Position numbers and translations under genes: made by a program. Below, piece by piece: positions 1 to 8,409 of a stretch of DNA of 64,000 nucleotides. The stretch comes from Variovorax sp. MHTC-1. GTDB taxonomy: Bacteria; Pseudomonadota; Gammaproteobacteria; Burkholderiales; Burkholderiaceae_C. The stretch covers positions 1 to 64,000 of the forward strand of contig NZ_RWKI01000008.1 in the NCBI RefSeq assembly GCF_003984645.1, given 5' to 3'. Position 1 is the first letter of the stretch; each line of letters begins with the position of its first letter. The notes beneath the pieces are model-generated. The model saw only the letters and a list, made by a program, of their open reading frames with translations, did not search any database and was not told the DNA's origin.

Positions 1-28
1 ATCTGATTCGAGCGCACAAGGAATCATC

Positions 29-343
29 ATGGCCACCAAGCAAAAAATCCGCATCCGCCTGAAGGCGTTCGACTACAAGCTGATCGACCAGTCGGCCGCC
101 GAGATCGTGGACACTGCCAAGCGCACCGGCGCGATCGTCAAGGGCCCCGTGCCCCTGCCGACCCGCATGAAGCGTTTCGACATCCTGCGTTCGCCGCACG
201 TCAACAAGACGAGCCGCGACCAGTTCGAGATCCGCACGCACCAGCGCTTGATGGACATCGTCGACCCGACCGACAAGACCGTGGACGCGCTGATGAAGCT
301 CGACCTGCCGGCCGGCGTGGACGTCGAAATCAAGCTTCAATAA
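29..343 (+). CDS. rpsJ: 30S ribosomal protein S10
   Basis: Part of the 30S subunit head; in bacteria the same protein (NusE) also pairs with NusB in transcription antitermination, which is family knowledge. The 104-residue product has full family length and canonical sequence, with PLPTR at residues 42-46 and RTHQR at 69-73. An AAGGAA ribosome-binding site at 18-23 sets the ATG. The genes upstream lie outside the window. Unlike the usual arrangement, rplC does not follow directly: a terminator and two lipoprotein genes intervene. Confidence 0.98.
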   Translation: MATKQKIRIRLKAFDYKLIDQSAAEIVDTAKRTGAIVKGPVPLPTRMKRFDILRSPHVNKTSRDQFEIRTHQRLMDIVDPTDKTVDALMKLDLPAGVDVEIKLQ

Positions 344-366
344 GCAACTTCGGTTACTTCGCCACG

Positions 367-404
367 GCCCGCCCGCAGAAATGCCGGCGGGCTTTGTTCT
401 TTTT
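367..404 (+). terminator. Rho-independent terminator after rpsJ
   Basis: A 7-bp GC stem (GCCCGCC at 367-373 with GGCGGGC at 386-392, plus an inner GC/GC pair) is followed by a T-rich tract at 393-404. It sits 24 bp after the rpsJ stop and would end the upstream ribosomal transcript before the lipoprotein genes. Confidence 0.8.
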
Positions 405-471
405 GACACCTGGCTGTGGCATTCTCCGGGAGGGCGGCGATTGGCCGGACGTGAACGCTCAGAGGGCGAAA

Positions 472-2073
472 ATGAAGACTAGAACATGGCTCTTGCGGGC
501 CTTTGCGGTGGCTGTCGCGGTGGTGCTTGGCGCATGTGGCGGCGGGGGCGGGGGCGGTGGCGGTGGCGGCTTCCCGATCGGGGGCCTGCCGGGCGCGACG
601 ACCGTCACGCTGAACGGCACCGTTACTTTCGATTCGGTGCCGAATGCGACAGGGACGCTTAACTACGCGGCCGTCGCGGTCAAGCCGGTTCGCGGCGCCG
701 TGGTCGAAGTGGTCAACGGCGCGTCGGCGGTCGTAGCGACGGCGAGCACCGACGCCAACGGCGCCTATTCCGTTTCGGTTCCCGCGAACACATCCGTCAT
801 GGTGCGGGTCAAGGCGCAGATGCTGCAGACCGGTTCGGGCGCGAGTTGGGACGTCACTGTCCGCGACAACACCCAGTCCGATGCGATCTACGCGATGGAG
901 ACGCCTGCTTTCTCCACCGCCGCAGTGGGCACGCTCACGCGCGATGTCCATGCGCCCTCCGGCTGGAACGGCACGAGCTACGCATCGACCCGCGTCGCGG
1001 GGCCTTTTGCGCTGCTCGATACGGTCTACACGACGCAGGCCAAGGTTCTCTCGGTGGCGCCGGGCACTGCGTTTCCGCTGCTGCGCGTGTTCTGGAGCGT
1101 CAATAACGTTCCGGCGTCGGGTACCTTGGCGCTGGGGCAGATCGGAACGACTTTCTTCACCAACAGAAGCACGGGCCGCGCCATCTATGTGCTGGGCAAG
1201 GAGGACGTCGATACCGACGAATACGACGCGCCCGTCGTGGCGCACGAGTGGGGGCACTACTACCAGTCGGCCTTCAGCCGCGACGATTCGCCGGGCGGCA
1301 GCCATTCCCTGAGCGAACTTCTCGATCGGCGGCTGGCATTTTCCGAGGGCTGGGGCAATGCCTGGTCCGGCATCGCACTGGGACGCAGCAACTACACCGA
1401 TTCCGTTGGCCCGAGCCAGGCGCAGGGTGGAAACCTCAACCTGGCCGCAGGTGCGTCGTCCAATCCAGGCTGGTTCCGCGAAGCTTCGATCCATTCGATC
1501 CTGTGGAACTTGAACAGCCAGGTCGGCTTCAAGCCGATACATGACACCCTTACCGCTGCATCCTTCAAGAATGGCGTGGCTGTGACCGCCATCCATCCGT
1601 TCGCGGCCGCTTTCCAGGCGGCGGCACCGGGCAGCGCCGCTGCTTTGAATACGTTGCTCGCTGGCCAGAACATCAGTGCCGCCCCGAACGACCCCTTTGG
1701 GCAGCAGGAAACGAACAACAGCGGCGGCACACTGGCGAGCTATGCATTGCCGATGTACCGCCCTGCCGCGGTTGGCGGGAGTACTTCCGCTTGCGTCACA
1801 AATCTGGGCGGCGCGGGCAACAAGCTGGGCAGCTACGTCTATCTGCGGTTCACCGCGCCTAGCGCGCGCAACTACGCTATCAGCGCCACCGGCCCCGGCG
1901 GATCGGATCCGGACTTCGTTGTCTATCAGGGGCGTCAGATCGTCGACGCTAGTGTGGAAACGACTGTCGTCCAGACTGCTTCTGTCCCCCTTGCCGCCGG
2001 CGAAAGCGTTCTGGTCTTGAACGACTTCAACAACTCGTCGTCGAACACATGTTTCACCGTCACCATCAATTGA
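472..2073 (+). CDS. Putative zinc-metalloprotease-like lipoprotein
   Basis: A 533-residue predicted lipoprotein; I do not recognise a named family. The start at 472 is chosen because AGAGGG (461-466) lies 5 nt upstream and the protein then begins with a clean signal peptide ending in a VLGAC lipobox (Cys22). A run of 11 glycines follows the cysteine as a linker to the envelope. Residues 258-265 read HEWGHYYQ, an HExxH zinc-binding motif, and a SEGW segment places Glu292 as a possible third ligand, as in gluzincin-type peptidases. The N-terminal third looks like a carboxypeptidase-regulatory or Ig-like beta domain, and the C-terminal part resembles a pre-peptidase C-terminal beta domain. It lies inside the S10 cluster, between a terminator and the rplC promoter. 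Peptidase activity is inference. Confidence 0.72.
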   Translation: MKTRTWLLRAFAVAVAVVLGACGGGGGGGGGGGFPIGGLPGATTVTLNGTVTFDSVPNATGTLNYAAVAVKPVRGAVVEVVNGASAVVATASTDANGAYSVSVPANTSVMVRVKAQMLQTGSGASWDVTVRDNTQSDAIYAMETPAFSTAAVGTLTRDVHAPSGWNGTSYASTRVAGPFALLDTVYTTQAKVLSVAPGTAFPLLRVFWSVNNVPASGTLALGQIGTTFFTNRSTGRAIYVLGKEDVDTDEYDAPVVAHEWGHYYQSAFSRDDSPGGSHSLSELLDRRLAFSEGWGNAWSGIALGRSNYTDSVGPSQAQGGNLNLAAGASSNPGWFREASIHSILWNLNSQVGFKPIHDTLTAASFKNGVAVTAIHPFAAAFQAAAPGSAAALNTLLAGQNISAAPNDPFGQQETNNSGGTLASYALPMYRPAAVGGSTSACVTNLGGAGNKLGSYVYLRFTAPSARNYAISATGPGGSDPDFVVYQGRQIVDASVETTVVQTASVPLAAGESVLVLNDFNNSSSNTCFTVTIN

Positions 2074-2084
2074 GGAGCGCATCC

Positions 2085-2594
2085 ATGCATGCACATCGCA
2101 GCTTGGCAGCCATCGTCGTCGCATCGCTGGCGATGGGCGCGTCCTTGCAAGCCTGCGCCGACAGCAAGCCGGAGCGCAGTGCGCCCAAGATGTCAGCAGC
2201 GCCGGCCAAGTCGAACGGCTCCGGCGTTTCCGTGCAGTACCGCGTCGACGGCACCCCGCAGGCCGGGGTTGCCCTTCCAATCGTCCTGAGCTTCGACGGC
2301 ATCACCGATCCCGCCGGCGCGTCGGTTCGCCTGACGGCCGAGGGCGGCCTGTCGCTGAGCGGCGCCGGGGGAACGCAGCCGCTGCCGGCCGGTCAGACGA
2401 CGACCTTGACGGTCCAGGTCGTACCTGGCGCCGAAGGCGTCGGCTATCTCCATGTGTTCACCACCCAGCGCGGCGCCACCAGCGCGACCTCGGTGCCCGT
2501 TCAGGTCGGCAAGGTGCCTTCCGCGCTGCCTGCCAGCGGCACCCTCAAGCAGACGCCGGACGGCGACAAGATCCATGCCATGCCGGTGAAATAG
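2085..2594 (+). CDS. Hypothetical lipoprotein
   Basis: A 169-residue protein with an N-terminal signal peptide and an LQAC lipobox (Cys24), so probably a lipoprotein. The mature part looks like a small beta-rich domain, with repeated Val/Thr-rich strands and a VPVQVG segment near the end, as in Ig-like or cohesin-like folds. No catalytic motif is visible. The ATG at 2085 follows GAGGAGC at 2072-2078, which overlaps the stop of the metalloprotease-like gene 11 bp upstream. The two are probably co-transcribed and may act together at the envelope. Function unknown. Confidence 0.7.
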   Translation: MHAHRSLAAIVVASLAMGASLQACADSKPERSAPKMSAAPAKSNGSGVSVQYRVDGTPQAGVALPIVLSFDGITDPAGASVRLTAEGGLSLSGAGGTQPLPAGQTTTLTVQVVPGAEGVGYLHVFTTQRGATSATSVPVQVGKVPSALPASGTLKQTPDGDKIHAMPVK

Positions 2595-2622
2595 GGTCGC
2601 TGCGCGCTTCCTTTCCGGCGGC

Positions 2623-2652
2623 TTGCTCTTGCGGTCGTCTGCGGGCTATAAT
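2623..2652 (+). promoter_or_regulatory. Sigma-70 promoter for the rplC-rpsQ operon
   Basis: A perfect TATAAT at 2647-2652 is preceded, with an 18-bp spacer, by TTGCTC at 2623-2628. Transcription from about 2659 would give a leader of roughly 130 nt before rplC at 2788. This explains how the remaining S10 genes are expressed once rpsJ is separated from them. The leader holds no convincing ORF and could carry ribosomal-protein feedback control (inference). Confidence 0.7.
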
Positions 2653-2787
2653 CTTCGGCTCTGCCTAACTTGCGCCTTTTGGGGTGAAAGTTGCGCAGAG
2701 CTTTATCAACCTTCTTCCGCATACCAAACGCTGTCGCCAATTGAAGTGGCAGCGGCGGGAGAGGATTCCATTTTTGGAGAAAAACCA

Positions 2788-3468
2788 ATGAGTCTGAGCA
2801 ACTCCCTCGGGTTGCTGGGCCGCAAGGTGGGGATGATGCGTCTCTTCACCGATGACGGGGATGCAGTTCCCGTCACGGTGGTGGATGTGTCGAACAACCG
2901 CGTGACCCAGATCAAAACCCAAGAGACCGATGGCTACGTCGCACTGCAAGTGACGTTCGGATCGCGCAAGGCATCGCGCGTCACCAAGCCCGAAGCAGGC
3001 CACCTCGCCAAGGCTGGCGTCGAAGCCGGCGAAATCATCCAGGAATTCCGCGTGACAGCCGATACGGCGGGTCAGCACAAGGCCGGCGGCGTGATTGCCG
3101 CGGCCAGCGTGTTCGCGGTGGGCCAGAAGGTCGACGTGCAAGGCACTTCGATCGGCAAGGGCTACGCCGGCACCATCAAGCGCCACAACATGAGCTCGCA
3201 GCGGGCGTCGCACGGTAACAGCCGTTCGCACAACGTCCCCGGCTCCATCGGCATGGCGCAGGATCCCGGCCGCGTGTTTCCGGGCAAGCGCATGACGGGC
3301 CACCTCGGCGACGTCACCGTGACGACCCAGAACCTCGACGTCATCCGTATCGACGAAGCGCGTCAGCTGCTTCTGATCAAGGGCGCGATTCCGGGCTCCA
3401 AGGGTGGCTTCGTCACCGTGCGTCCGGCCGTCAAGGCCAAGCCGCAAGCGGCCGAAGGAGCGAAGTAA
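2788..3468 (+). CDS. rplC: 50S ribosomal protein L3
   Basis: An early assembly protein of the large subunit whose central loop reaches toward the peptidyl-transferase centre. The 226-residue product begins with [12 protein letters not shown], typical of L3, and carries the conserved [16 protein letters not shown] segment around residues 130-145. The ATG at 2788 is chosen over upstream in-frame codons because TTGGAGA (2774-2780) is correctly spaced and the family start aligns there. It is the first gene of the re-initiated operon; its stop overlaps the rplD ATG by 1 nt. Confidence 0.97.
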   Translation: MSLSNSLGLLGRKVGMMRLFTDDGDAVPVTVVDVSNNRVTQIKTQETDGYVALQVTFGSRKASRVTKPEAGHLAKAGVEAGEIIQEFRVTADTAGQHKAGGVIAAASVFAVGQKVDVQGTSIGKGYAGTIKRHNMSSQRASHGNSRSHNVPGSIGMAQDPGRVFPGKRMTGHLGDVTVTTQNLDVIRIDEARQLLLIKGAIPGSKGGFVTVRPAVKAKPQAAEGAK

Positions 3469-4088
3469 TGCAACTCGAACTCCTGAACGAACAAGGCCAG
3501 GCCGCCTCGAAGTACGACGCCCCCGAGACCGTGTTCGGCCGTGACTACAACGAGGACCTGGTCCACCAGATCGTCGTCGCATTCCAGGCCAACGCCCGCC
3601 AAGGCACGCGCGCCCAGAAGGACCGCGAGCAGGTCAAGCACTCGACCAAGAAGCCTTTCAAGCAAAAGGGAACGGGCCGCGCCCGCGCCGGTATGACTTC
3701 CTCGCCGCTGTGGCGCGGGGGCGGCCGCATTTTCCCGAACATGCCCGACGAAAACTTCTCGCAGAAGATCAACAAGAAGATGTACCGCGCCGGCATGGCC
3801 GCCATCTTCTCGCAGCTCGCTCGTGAAGGCCGCCTGGCCGTGGTCGATTCGATCAAGGTCGACTCGCCCAAGACCAAGCCGTTGGCCGCCAAGTTCAAGG
3901 CGATGAATCTCGAGTCCGTGCTCGTGATCGCCGAGGAAGTCGACGAGAACCTGTACCTGGCCTCGCGCAACCTGGTGAACGTGCTCGTCGTCGAGCCGCG
4001 TTACGCCGATCCGGTGTCGCTGGTCCACTACAAGAAGGTGCTGGTCACCAAGGGCGCCGTCGACAAGCTCAAGGAGATGTTCGCATGA
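3468..4088 (+). CDS. rplD: 50S ribosomal protein L4
   Basis: A 206-residue L4 with the tunnel-lining extended loop visible as [15 protein letters not shown] near residues 61-75. In E. coli L4 also represses the S10 operon through the rpsJ leader; here rpsJ is outside this transcription unit, so any such control would have to act at the rplC leader (inference). The gene starts inside the rplC stop and its own stop overlaps the rplW start by 4 nt, giving tight translational coupling. Confidence 0.97.
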   Translation: MQLELLNEQGQAASKYDAPETVFGRDYNEDLVHQIVVAFQANARQGTRAQKDREQVKHSTKKPFKQKGTGRARAGMTSSPLWRGGGRIFPNMPDENFSQKINKKMYRAGMAAIFSQLAREGRLAVVDSIKVDSPKTKPLAAKFKAMNLESVLVIAEEVDENLYLASRNLVNVLVVEPRYADPVSLVHYKKVLVTKGAVDKLKEMFA

Positions 4089-4420
4089 GCCGCATGAACC
4101 CGACTCCGCAGCAGCGTCAGTTCGACGAAGGTCGTCTGATGAGCGTTCTGGTCGCCCCGATCGTGTCCGAAAAGGCCACGATGGTCGGCGAGAAGTCGAA
4201 CGCAGTCACTTTCAAGGTGTTGCAGGACGCCACCAAGCCCGAGATCAAGGCCGCCGTCGAACTGATGTTCAAGGTCGAGGTCCAGGGTGTGTCGGTGCTC
4301 AACACCAAGGGCAAGACCAAGCGCTTCGGCAAGTCCGTCGGCCGCCGCGACAACGTTCGCAAGGCCTATGTGACGCTGAAGGCCGGTCAAGAGCTCAACC
4401 TCGTTGGGGAAGGCGCTTAA
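4085..4420 (+). CDS. rplW: 50S ribosomal protein L23
   Basis: Sits at the polypeptide exit tunnel, where it docks trigger factor and the signal recognition particle. The product has 111 residues; the family core begins at the [13 protein letters not shown] segment, so this copy has about 17 extra N-terminal residues compared with E. coli. Its ATG overlaps the rplD stop (ATGA), so coupling supports this longer start. It is followed 2 nt later by rplB. Confidence 0.96.
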   Translation: MSRMNPTPQQRQFDEGRLMSVLVAPIVSEKATMVGEKSNAVTFKVLQDATKPEIKAAVELMFKVEVQGVSVLNTKGKTKRFGKSVGRRDNVRKAYVTLKAGQELNLVGEGA

Positions 4421-4422
4421 TC

Positions 4423-5247
4423 ATGGCCGTCATCAAGATGAAACCCACTTCGCCGGGCCAGCGCGGCGCGGTGAAGATCTCGCGGGACCACCTGTACAAG
4501 GGTGCGCCGCACGCTGCCCTGCTGGAACCCCAGTTCCAGAAGGCCGGCCGCAACAACAACGGTCACATCACGACCCGTCACAAGGGCGGTGGTCACAAGC
4601 ACCACTACCGCGTGGTGGACTTCGTGCGCAACAAGGACGGCATCCCGGCCAAGGTCGAACGCATCGAGTACGACCCGAACCGCACCGCCCACATCGCGCT
4701 CGTGTGCTACGCCGACGGCGAGCGCCGCTACATCATCGCCCCGCGCGGTCTGGAAGCCGGTGCAACGCTGCTCTCCGGTTCGGAAGCTCCGATCCGCGCC
4801 GGCAACACGCTGCCGATCCGCAACATTCCCGTGGGTTCGACGATCCACTGCATCGAACTGCAGCCCGGCAAGGGCGCGCAGATCGCCCGCTCGGCCGGTA
4901 CCTCGGCCACGCTGCTGGCCCGCGAAGGCGTCTACGCCCAGGTCCGGATGCGCTCGGGCGAAGTTCGCCGCGTGCACGTCGAGTGCCGCGCGACCATCGG
5001 TGAAGTCGCCAACGAAGAACACAGCCTGCGCCAGCTCGGCAAGGCCGGTGTGAAGCGCTGGATGGGTATCCGCCCGACCGTTCGCGGCGTGGTGATGAAC
5101 CCGGTCGACCACCCGCACGGCGGCGGCGAAGGCAAGACCGGCGAAGGCCGTCATCCTGTCGATCCGTGGGGCAATCTCACCAAGGGTTATCGCACCCGCA
5201 ACAACAAGCGCACGCAGGTCTTCATCGTGTCGCGTCGCAAGAAGTAA
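4423..5247 (+). CDS. rplB: 50S ribosomal protein L2
   Basis: A core large-subunit protein needed for subunit association and peptidyl-transferase activity. The 274-residue product is full length, with the highly conserved [12 protein letters not shown] loop near residues 226-237, which contains the histidine linked to peptidyl transfer in E. coli work. It starts 2 nt after rplW and is followed by rpsS after 11 nt. Confidence 0.98.
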   Translation: MAVIKMKPTSPGQRGAVKISRDHLYKGAPHAALLEPQFQKAGRNNNGHITTRHKGGGHKHHYRVVDFVRNKDGIPAKVERIEYDPNRTAHIALVCYADGERRYIIAPRGLEAGATLLSGSEAPIRAGNTLPIRNIPVGSTIHCIELQPGKGAQIARSAGTSATLLAREGVYAQVRMRSGEVRRVHVECRATIGEVANEEHSLRQLGKAGVKRWMGIRPTVRGVVMNPVDHPHGGGEGKTGEGRHPVDPWGNLTKGYRTRNNKRTQVFIVSRRKK

Positions 5248-5258
5248 GGGACAGCACA

Positions 5259-5537
5259 ATGACTCGCTCTCTCAAAAAGGGTCCGTTCGTCGACCACCAC
5301 CTGGTGGCCAAGGCCGACAAGGCCGTGACGACCAAGGACAAGAAGCCGATCAAGACTTGGTCGCGCCGCTCGATGGTCCTGCCCGAGTTCATCGGCCTGA
5401 CCATTGCCGTGCACAACGGCAAGCAGCACGTGCCTGTCTACATTACCGACCAGATGGTCGGCCACAAGCTCGGCGAATTTGCGCTCACGCGCACGTTCAA
5501 GGGGCACCCCGCGGACAAGAAAGTCCAGAAGAAGTAA
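5259..5537 (+). CDS. rpsS: 30S ribosomal protein S19
   Basis: A 92-residue small-subunit head protein that binds 16S rRNA with S13. It begins [15 protein letters not shown], the canonical S19 N-terminus, which fixes the ATG at 5259 although an in-frame extension exists upstream; TAAGGG (5245-5250) provides the ribosome-binding site. It lies between rplB and rplV, in standard order. Confidence 0.97.
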   Translation: MTRSLKKGPFVDHHLVAKADKAVTTKDKKPIKTWSRRSMVLPEFIGLTIAVHNGKQHVPVYITDQMVGHKLGEFALTRTFKGHPADKKVQKK

Positions 5538-5546
5538 GGAACGACC

Positions 5547-5879
5547 ATGTCTGAAACACGTGCAGTCCTCCGCGGCGTTCGCCTCTCGGTCGACAAGGGC
5601 CGTCTGGTCGCCGACCTGATCCGCGGCAAGAAGGTCGATCAAGCGCTCAACATCCTGCAATTCACGCAGAAGAAGGCCGCTGTGATCGTCAAGAAGGTGC
5701 TCGAGTCGGCGATCGCCAACGCCGAGCACAACGACGGTGCCGACATCGACGAACTGAAGGTCAAGACCATCTACGTCGAACAGGGCGCCACGCTCAAGCG
5801 CTTCACCGCGCGCGCCAAGGGTCGCGGCAATCGCATCAGCAAGCCGACGTGCCATGTGTACGTGACGGTCGGCAACTAA
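5547..5879 (+). CDS. rplV: 50S ribosomal protein L22
   Basis: Binds 23S rRNA and lines the exit tunnel with a beta-hairpin. The product has 110 residues, the normal length. The hairpin region rich in Lys/Arg ([16 protein letters not shown] near residues 89-104) is present; mutations in this loop affect macrolide sensitivity in other bacteria. A TAAGGA ribosome-binding site at 5535-5540 overlaps the rpsS stop. Confidence 0.97.
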   Translation: MSETRAVLRGVRLSVDKGRLVADLIRGKKVDQALNILQFTQKKAAVIVKKVLESAIANAEHNDGADIDELKVKTIYVEQGATLKRFTARAKGRGNRISKPTCHVYVTVGN

Positions 5880-5895
5880 GAGGCCTGGAAGAAAT

Positions 5896-6822
5896 ATGGG
5901 ACAGAAAATCCACCCTACCGGCTTCCGCCTCGCGGTCAGCCGTAACTGGTCCAGCCGCTGGTACGCAAGCAACCGTGACTTCGCGGGCATGCTGGCCGAA
6001 GACATCAAGGTGCGCGAGTACCTGAAGAAGAAGCTCAAGAACGCGTCGGTGTCGCGCGTCCTGATCGAGCGTCCTGCCAAGAACGCACGCATCACGATCT
6101 ACTCGGCACGTCCGGGCGTCGTAATCGGCAAGAAGGGCGAGGACATCGAGAACCTCAAGCGCGAACTCGGCAAGCAGCTGGGCGTGCCGGTCGCAGTGAA
6201 CATCGAGGAAGTGCGCAAGCCCGAAATCGATGCACAGCTGATCGCCGACAGCATCACGCAGCAGCTCGAGAAGCGGATCATGTTCCGCCGCGCGATGAAG
6301 CGCGCCATGCAGAACGCCATGCGTCTGGGTGCCCAGGGCATCAAGATCATGTCGGCCGGCCGCCTGAACGGCATCGAAATCGCGCGTACCGAGTGGTACC
6401 GCGAAGGCCGCGTGCCGCTTCACACGCTGCGCGCCGACATCGACTACGGCACCTCGGAAGCCAAGACCACGTACGGCGTCATCGGCGTCAAGGTCTGGGT
6501 CTACAAGGGCGACACGCTGGGTCGCAACGACCTGCCGGCCGTCGAAACGCCGCGTCCCGAAGAAGAGCGCCGCCCGCGTGGCCCGCGCCGTGACGGCCGC
6601 CCCGGTGGCGACCGTCCCGGTTCCGACCGCCGCGGCCCCGGCCCGCGCGCCGGTGCCCGTGGTCCGATCGGCGGCAACGTCGCTCCGGCCGACGGCAGCG
6701 ACAAGCCCGCAGAAGCCACTGGTGCCGCTCCGGCAGCACCGGGTGCAGACTCGAAACCCGCCGTTAAGCGCGTGCGCAAGCCCGCGCCAGCTGCAGCAGC
6801 TGACGGTGCCAAGAACGAGTGA
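5896..6822 (+). CDS. rpsC: 30S ribosomal protein S3 with long C-terminal tail
   Basis: Forms part of the mRNA entry site with S4 and S5. The first ~210 residues are canonical, including the KH-domain [10 protein letters not shown] motif at about 75-84 and [10 protein letters not shown] near the end of the core. The full product is 308 residues, about 75 longer than E. coli S3 (233). The extra tail is low complexity: first Arg/Gly/Pro-rich, then Ala/Pro-rich and ending in Lys/Arg-rich segments, and looks disordered. Extended S3 tails occur in Burkholderiales; this one is long. Confidence 0.96.
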   Translation: MGQKIHPTGFRLAVSRNWSSRWYASNRDFAGMLAEDIKVREYLKKKLKNASVSRVLIERPAKNARITIYSARPGVVIGKKGEDIENLKRELGKQLGVPVAVNIEEVRKPEIDAQLIADSITQQLEKRIMFRRAMKRAMQNAMRLGAQGIKIMSAGRLNGIEIARTEWYREGRVPLHTLRADIDYGTSEAKTTYGVIGVKVWVYKGDTLGRNDLPAVETPRPEEERRPRGPRRDGRPGGDRPGSDRRGPGPRAGARGPIGGNVAPADGSDKPAEATGAAPAAPGADSKPAVKRVRKPAPAAAADGAKNE

Positions 6823-6850
6823 TCGTTCTTAGATCCACGGAGTAACAAAC

Positions 6851-7267
6851 ATGCTGCAACCTGCACGCAGAAAGTTCCGCAAGGAACAAAAGGGCCGCAA
6901 CACCGGCATCGCGACCCGCGGCAACGCGGTGTCCTTCGGTGACTTCGGCCTGAAGTCGATCGACCGCGGCCGCCTGACCGCGCGCCAGATCGAAGCCGCT
7001 CGTCGCGCGATCTCGCGCCACGTCAAGCGCGGTGGCCGCATCTGGATTCGCGTGTTCCCCGACAAGCCGATCTCCCACAAGCCCGCCGAAGTGCGGATGG
7101 GTAACGGCAAGGGCAACCCCGAGTACTACGTCGCCGAAATCCAGCCTGGCAAGGTGATCTACGAGATCGTCGGCGTGCCCGAAGAACTCGCCCGCGAAGC
7201 ATTCCGCCTGGCTGCCGCCAAGCTGCCGCTGCGCACCACCTTCGTCGCGCGCCAGCTCGGCGCCTGA
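6851..7267 (+). CDS. rplP: 50S ribosomal protein L16
   Basis: A late-assembly protein near the A-site tRNA. The product is 138 residues and starts [17 protein letters not shown], exactly the family start, with the conserved [13 protein letters not shown] segment at about 83-95. It follows rpsC after 28 nt and precedes rpmC by 15 nt, within the operon. Confidence 0.98.
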   Translation: MLQPARRKFRKEQKGRNTGIATRGNAVSFGDFGLKSIDRGRLTARQIEAARRAISRHVKRGGRIWIRVFPDKPISHKPAEVRMGNGKGNPEYYVAEIQPGKVIYEIVGVPEELAREAFRLAAAKLPLRTTFVARQLGA

Positions 7268-7282
7268 TCGAGGAGAACACTG

Positions 7283-7540
7283 ATGGCAACACGTAAGAAG
7301 AAGGACGCCGCGGCCACGCCGGCCAAGGTGTCGAAGGCGCAAGCGCTGCGCGACAAGGACGTCGCCGGCCTGCAGACCGAAATCAAGGATCTGCAGAAGG
7401 CCCATTTCGGCCTGCGCATGCAGAAGGCCACGCAACAACTGTCGAACACGTCGACGCTGCGCATCACGCGCCGCGACATCGCGCGTGCGAAGACCATTCT
7501 TGCGCAGAAGCAGCAGCAAGAAACCCAAGCCGCCAAGTAA
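7283..7540 (+). CDS. rpmC: 50S ribosomal protein L29 (N-terminally extended)
   Basis: A small exit-tunnel protein. Most L29 proteins have 60-70 residues; this one has 85 because of about 20 Lys/Ala-rich residues before the core and a short Gln-rich end. The core helical hairpin is recognisable from [17 protein letters not shown] and [18 protein letters not shown] (7269-7275) supports the ATG at 7283. Confidence 0.93.
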   Translation: MATRKKKDAAATPAKVSKAQALRDKDVAGLQTEIKDLQKAHFGLRMQKATQQLSNTSTLRITRRDIARAKTILAQKQQQETQAAK

Positions 7541-7549
7541 GGAGTGAAC

Positions 7550-7819
7550 ATGACGGAAGCTAAAAAATCCCTCAAGCGCACCTTGATCGGCAAGGTGGTC
7601 AGCGACAAGCGCGAGAAGACCGTGACCGTGCTGGTCGAGCGTCGTGTGAAGCACGAGCTCTACGGCAAGATCGTGGCCAAGACGAGCAAATACCACGCCC
7701 ATGACGAAAAGGGCGAGTACAAGCTGGGCGACACCATCGAGATCACCGAAAGCCGGCCTATCTCGAAGTCGAAGAACTGGGTCGTGACCCGCCTGGTCGA
7801 AAAGGCCGTGCTGGTCTGA
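7550..7819 (+). CDS. rpsQ: 30S ribosomal protein S17
   Basis: A primary 16S rRNA-binding protein of the small subunit. The product has 89 residues with the OB-fold core [23 protein letters not shown] 7550 is preferred over a GTG 6 nt upstream because GGAG at 7541-7544 is spaced 5 nt from it. It is the last gene of this ribosomal block: the expected next genes (rplN, rplX, rplE) are absent and a terminator follows. Confidence 0.96.
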   Translation: MTEAKKSLKRTLIGKVVSDKREKTVTVLVERRVKHELYGKIVAKTSKYHAHDEKGEYKLGDTIEITESRPISKSKNWVVTRLVEKAVLV

Positions 7820-7855
7820 TACCCCGCTCCCCCGGCGACGCAGCCAAAGCAAAAG

Positions 7856-7885
7856 CGGCCCACAATGTGGGCCGTTTTTCTTTTT
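7856..7885 (+). terminator. Rho-independent terminator after rpsQ
   Basis: A 7-bp stem (CGGCCCA at 7856-7862, TGGGCCG at 7868-7874) with a 5-nt loop is followed by T5-C-T5 (7875-7885). It ends the rplC-rpsQ transcript only 15 bp before the peroxiredoxin start, so its T tract abuts that gene's ribosome-binding site. Confidence 0.88.
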
Positions 7886-7899
7886 CAGGAGCAGATCTC

Positions 7900-8406
7900 A
7901 TGATCAAAGTCGGCGACACCCTTCCTACTGCGACCCTGCAGGAATATTCCGAGGTCGAAGGCGAGGGTTGCAGCATCGGCCCGAACCCGGTCGACGTGAC
8001 CAAGGCGGCCGCAGGCAAGACCATCGCGCTGTTCGCATTGCCCGGAGCCTTCACGCCGACCTGCTCGGCCAAGCATGTGCCGGGTTATGTGCAGCACTTC
8101 GATGACTTCAAGGCCGCCGGCGTGGACGAAATCTGGTGCGTGAGCGTCAACGACGCCTTCGTCATGGGCGCCTGGGCGCGCGACCAGAAGACCGGCACCA
8201 AAGTACGTATGCTGGCCGACGGAAGCGGCGCGTTCGCCAATGCGACCGGCCTGACCCTTGACCTGACGGCACGCGGCATGGGCGTGCGCAGCAACCGCTA
8301 CTCGATGCTGGTGAAGGACGGCAAGGTGGCGGCGCTCAACGTCGAAGCGCCGGGCAAGTTCGAGGTCAGCGACGCGGACACGCTGCTCGCGCAGGCGCGC
8401 GGCTGA
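7900..8406 (+). CDS. Prx5-type peroxiredoxin
   Basis: A thiol peroxidase of the peroxiredoxin-5/hybrid-Prx5 group that reduces H2O2 and organic peroxides using glutathione or thioredoxin-type donors (family knowledge). The 168-residue product has the PGAFTPTCSAKH motif with the peroxidatic Cys55 and the conserved Thr three residues before it, plus MGVRSNRYSMLV near 127-138. ATG 7900 follows CAGGAGCAG (7886-7894). It lies directly after the ribosomal terminator, so it needs its own promoter or read-through. Confidence 0.9.
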   Translation: MIKVGDTLPTATLQEYSEVEGEGCSIGPNPVDVTKAAAGKTIALFALPGAFTPTCSAKHVPGYVQHFDDFKAAGVDEIWCVSVNDAFVMGAWARDQKTGTKVRMLADGSGAFANATGLTLDLTARGMGVRSNRYSMLVKDGKVAALNVEAPGKFEVSDADTLLAQARG

Positions 8407-8409
8407 GCG

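Noticed and set aside
535-575. Phase-variable tract in the lipoprotein Gly run
   Set aside because: The tract mixes GGC, GGG and GGT codons rather than a pure mononucleotide repeat, so slippage is only a weak possibility; kept as a comment.
337-2280. Long minus-strand open frame across the metalloprotease-like gene
   Set aside because: Arg-rich shadow composition; the plus strand has a signal peptide, lipobox and HExxH motif.
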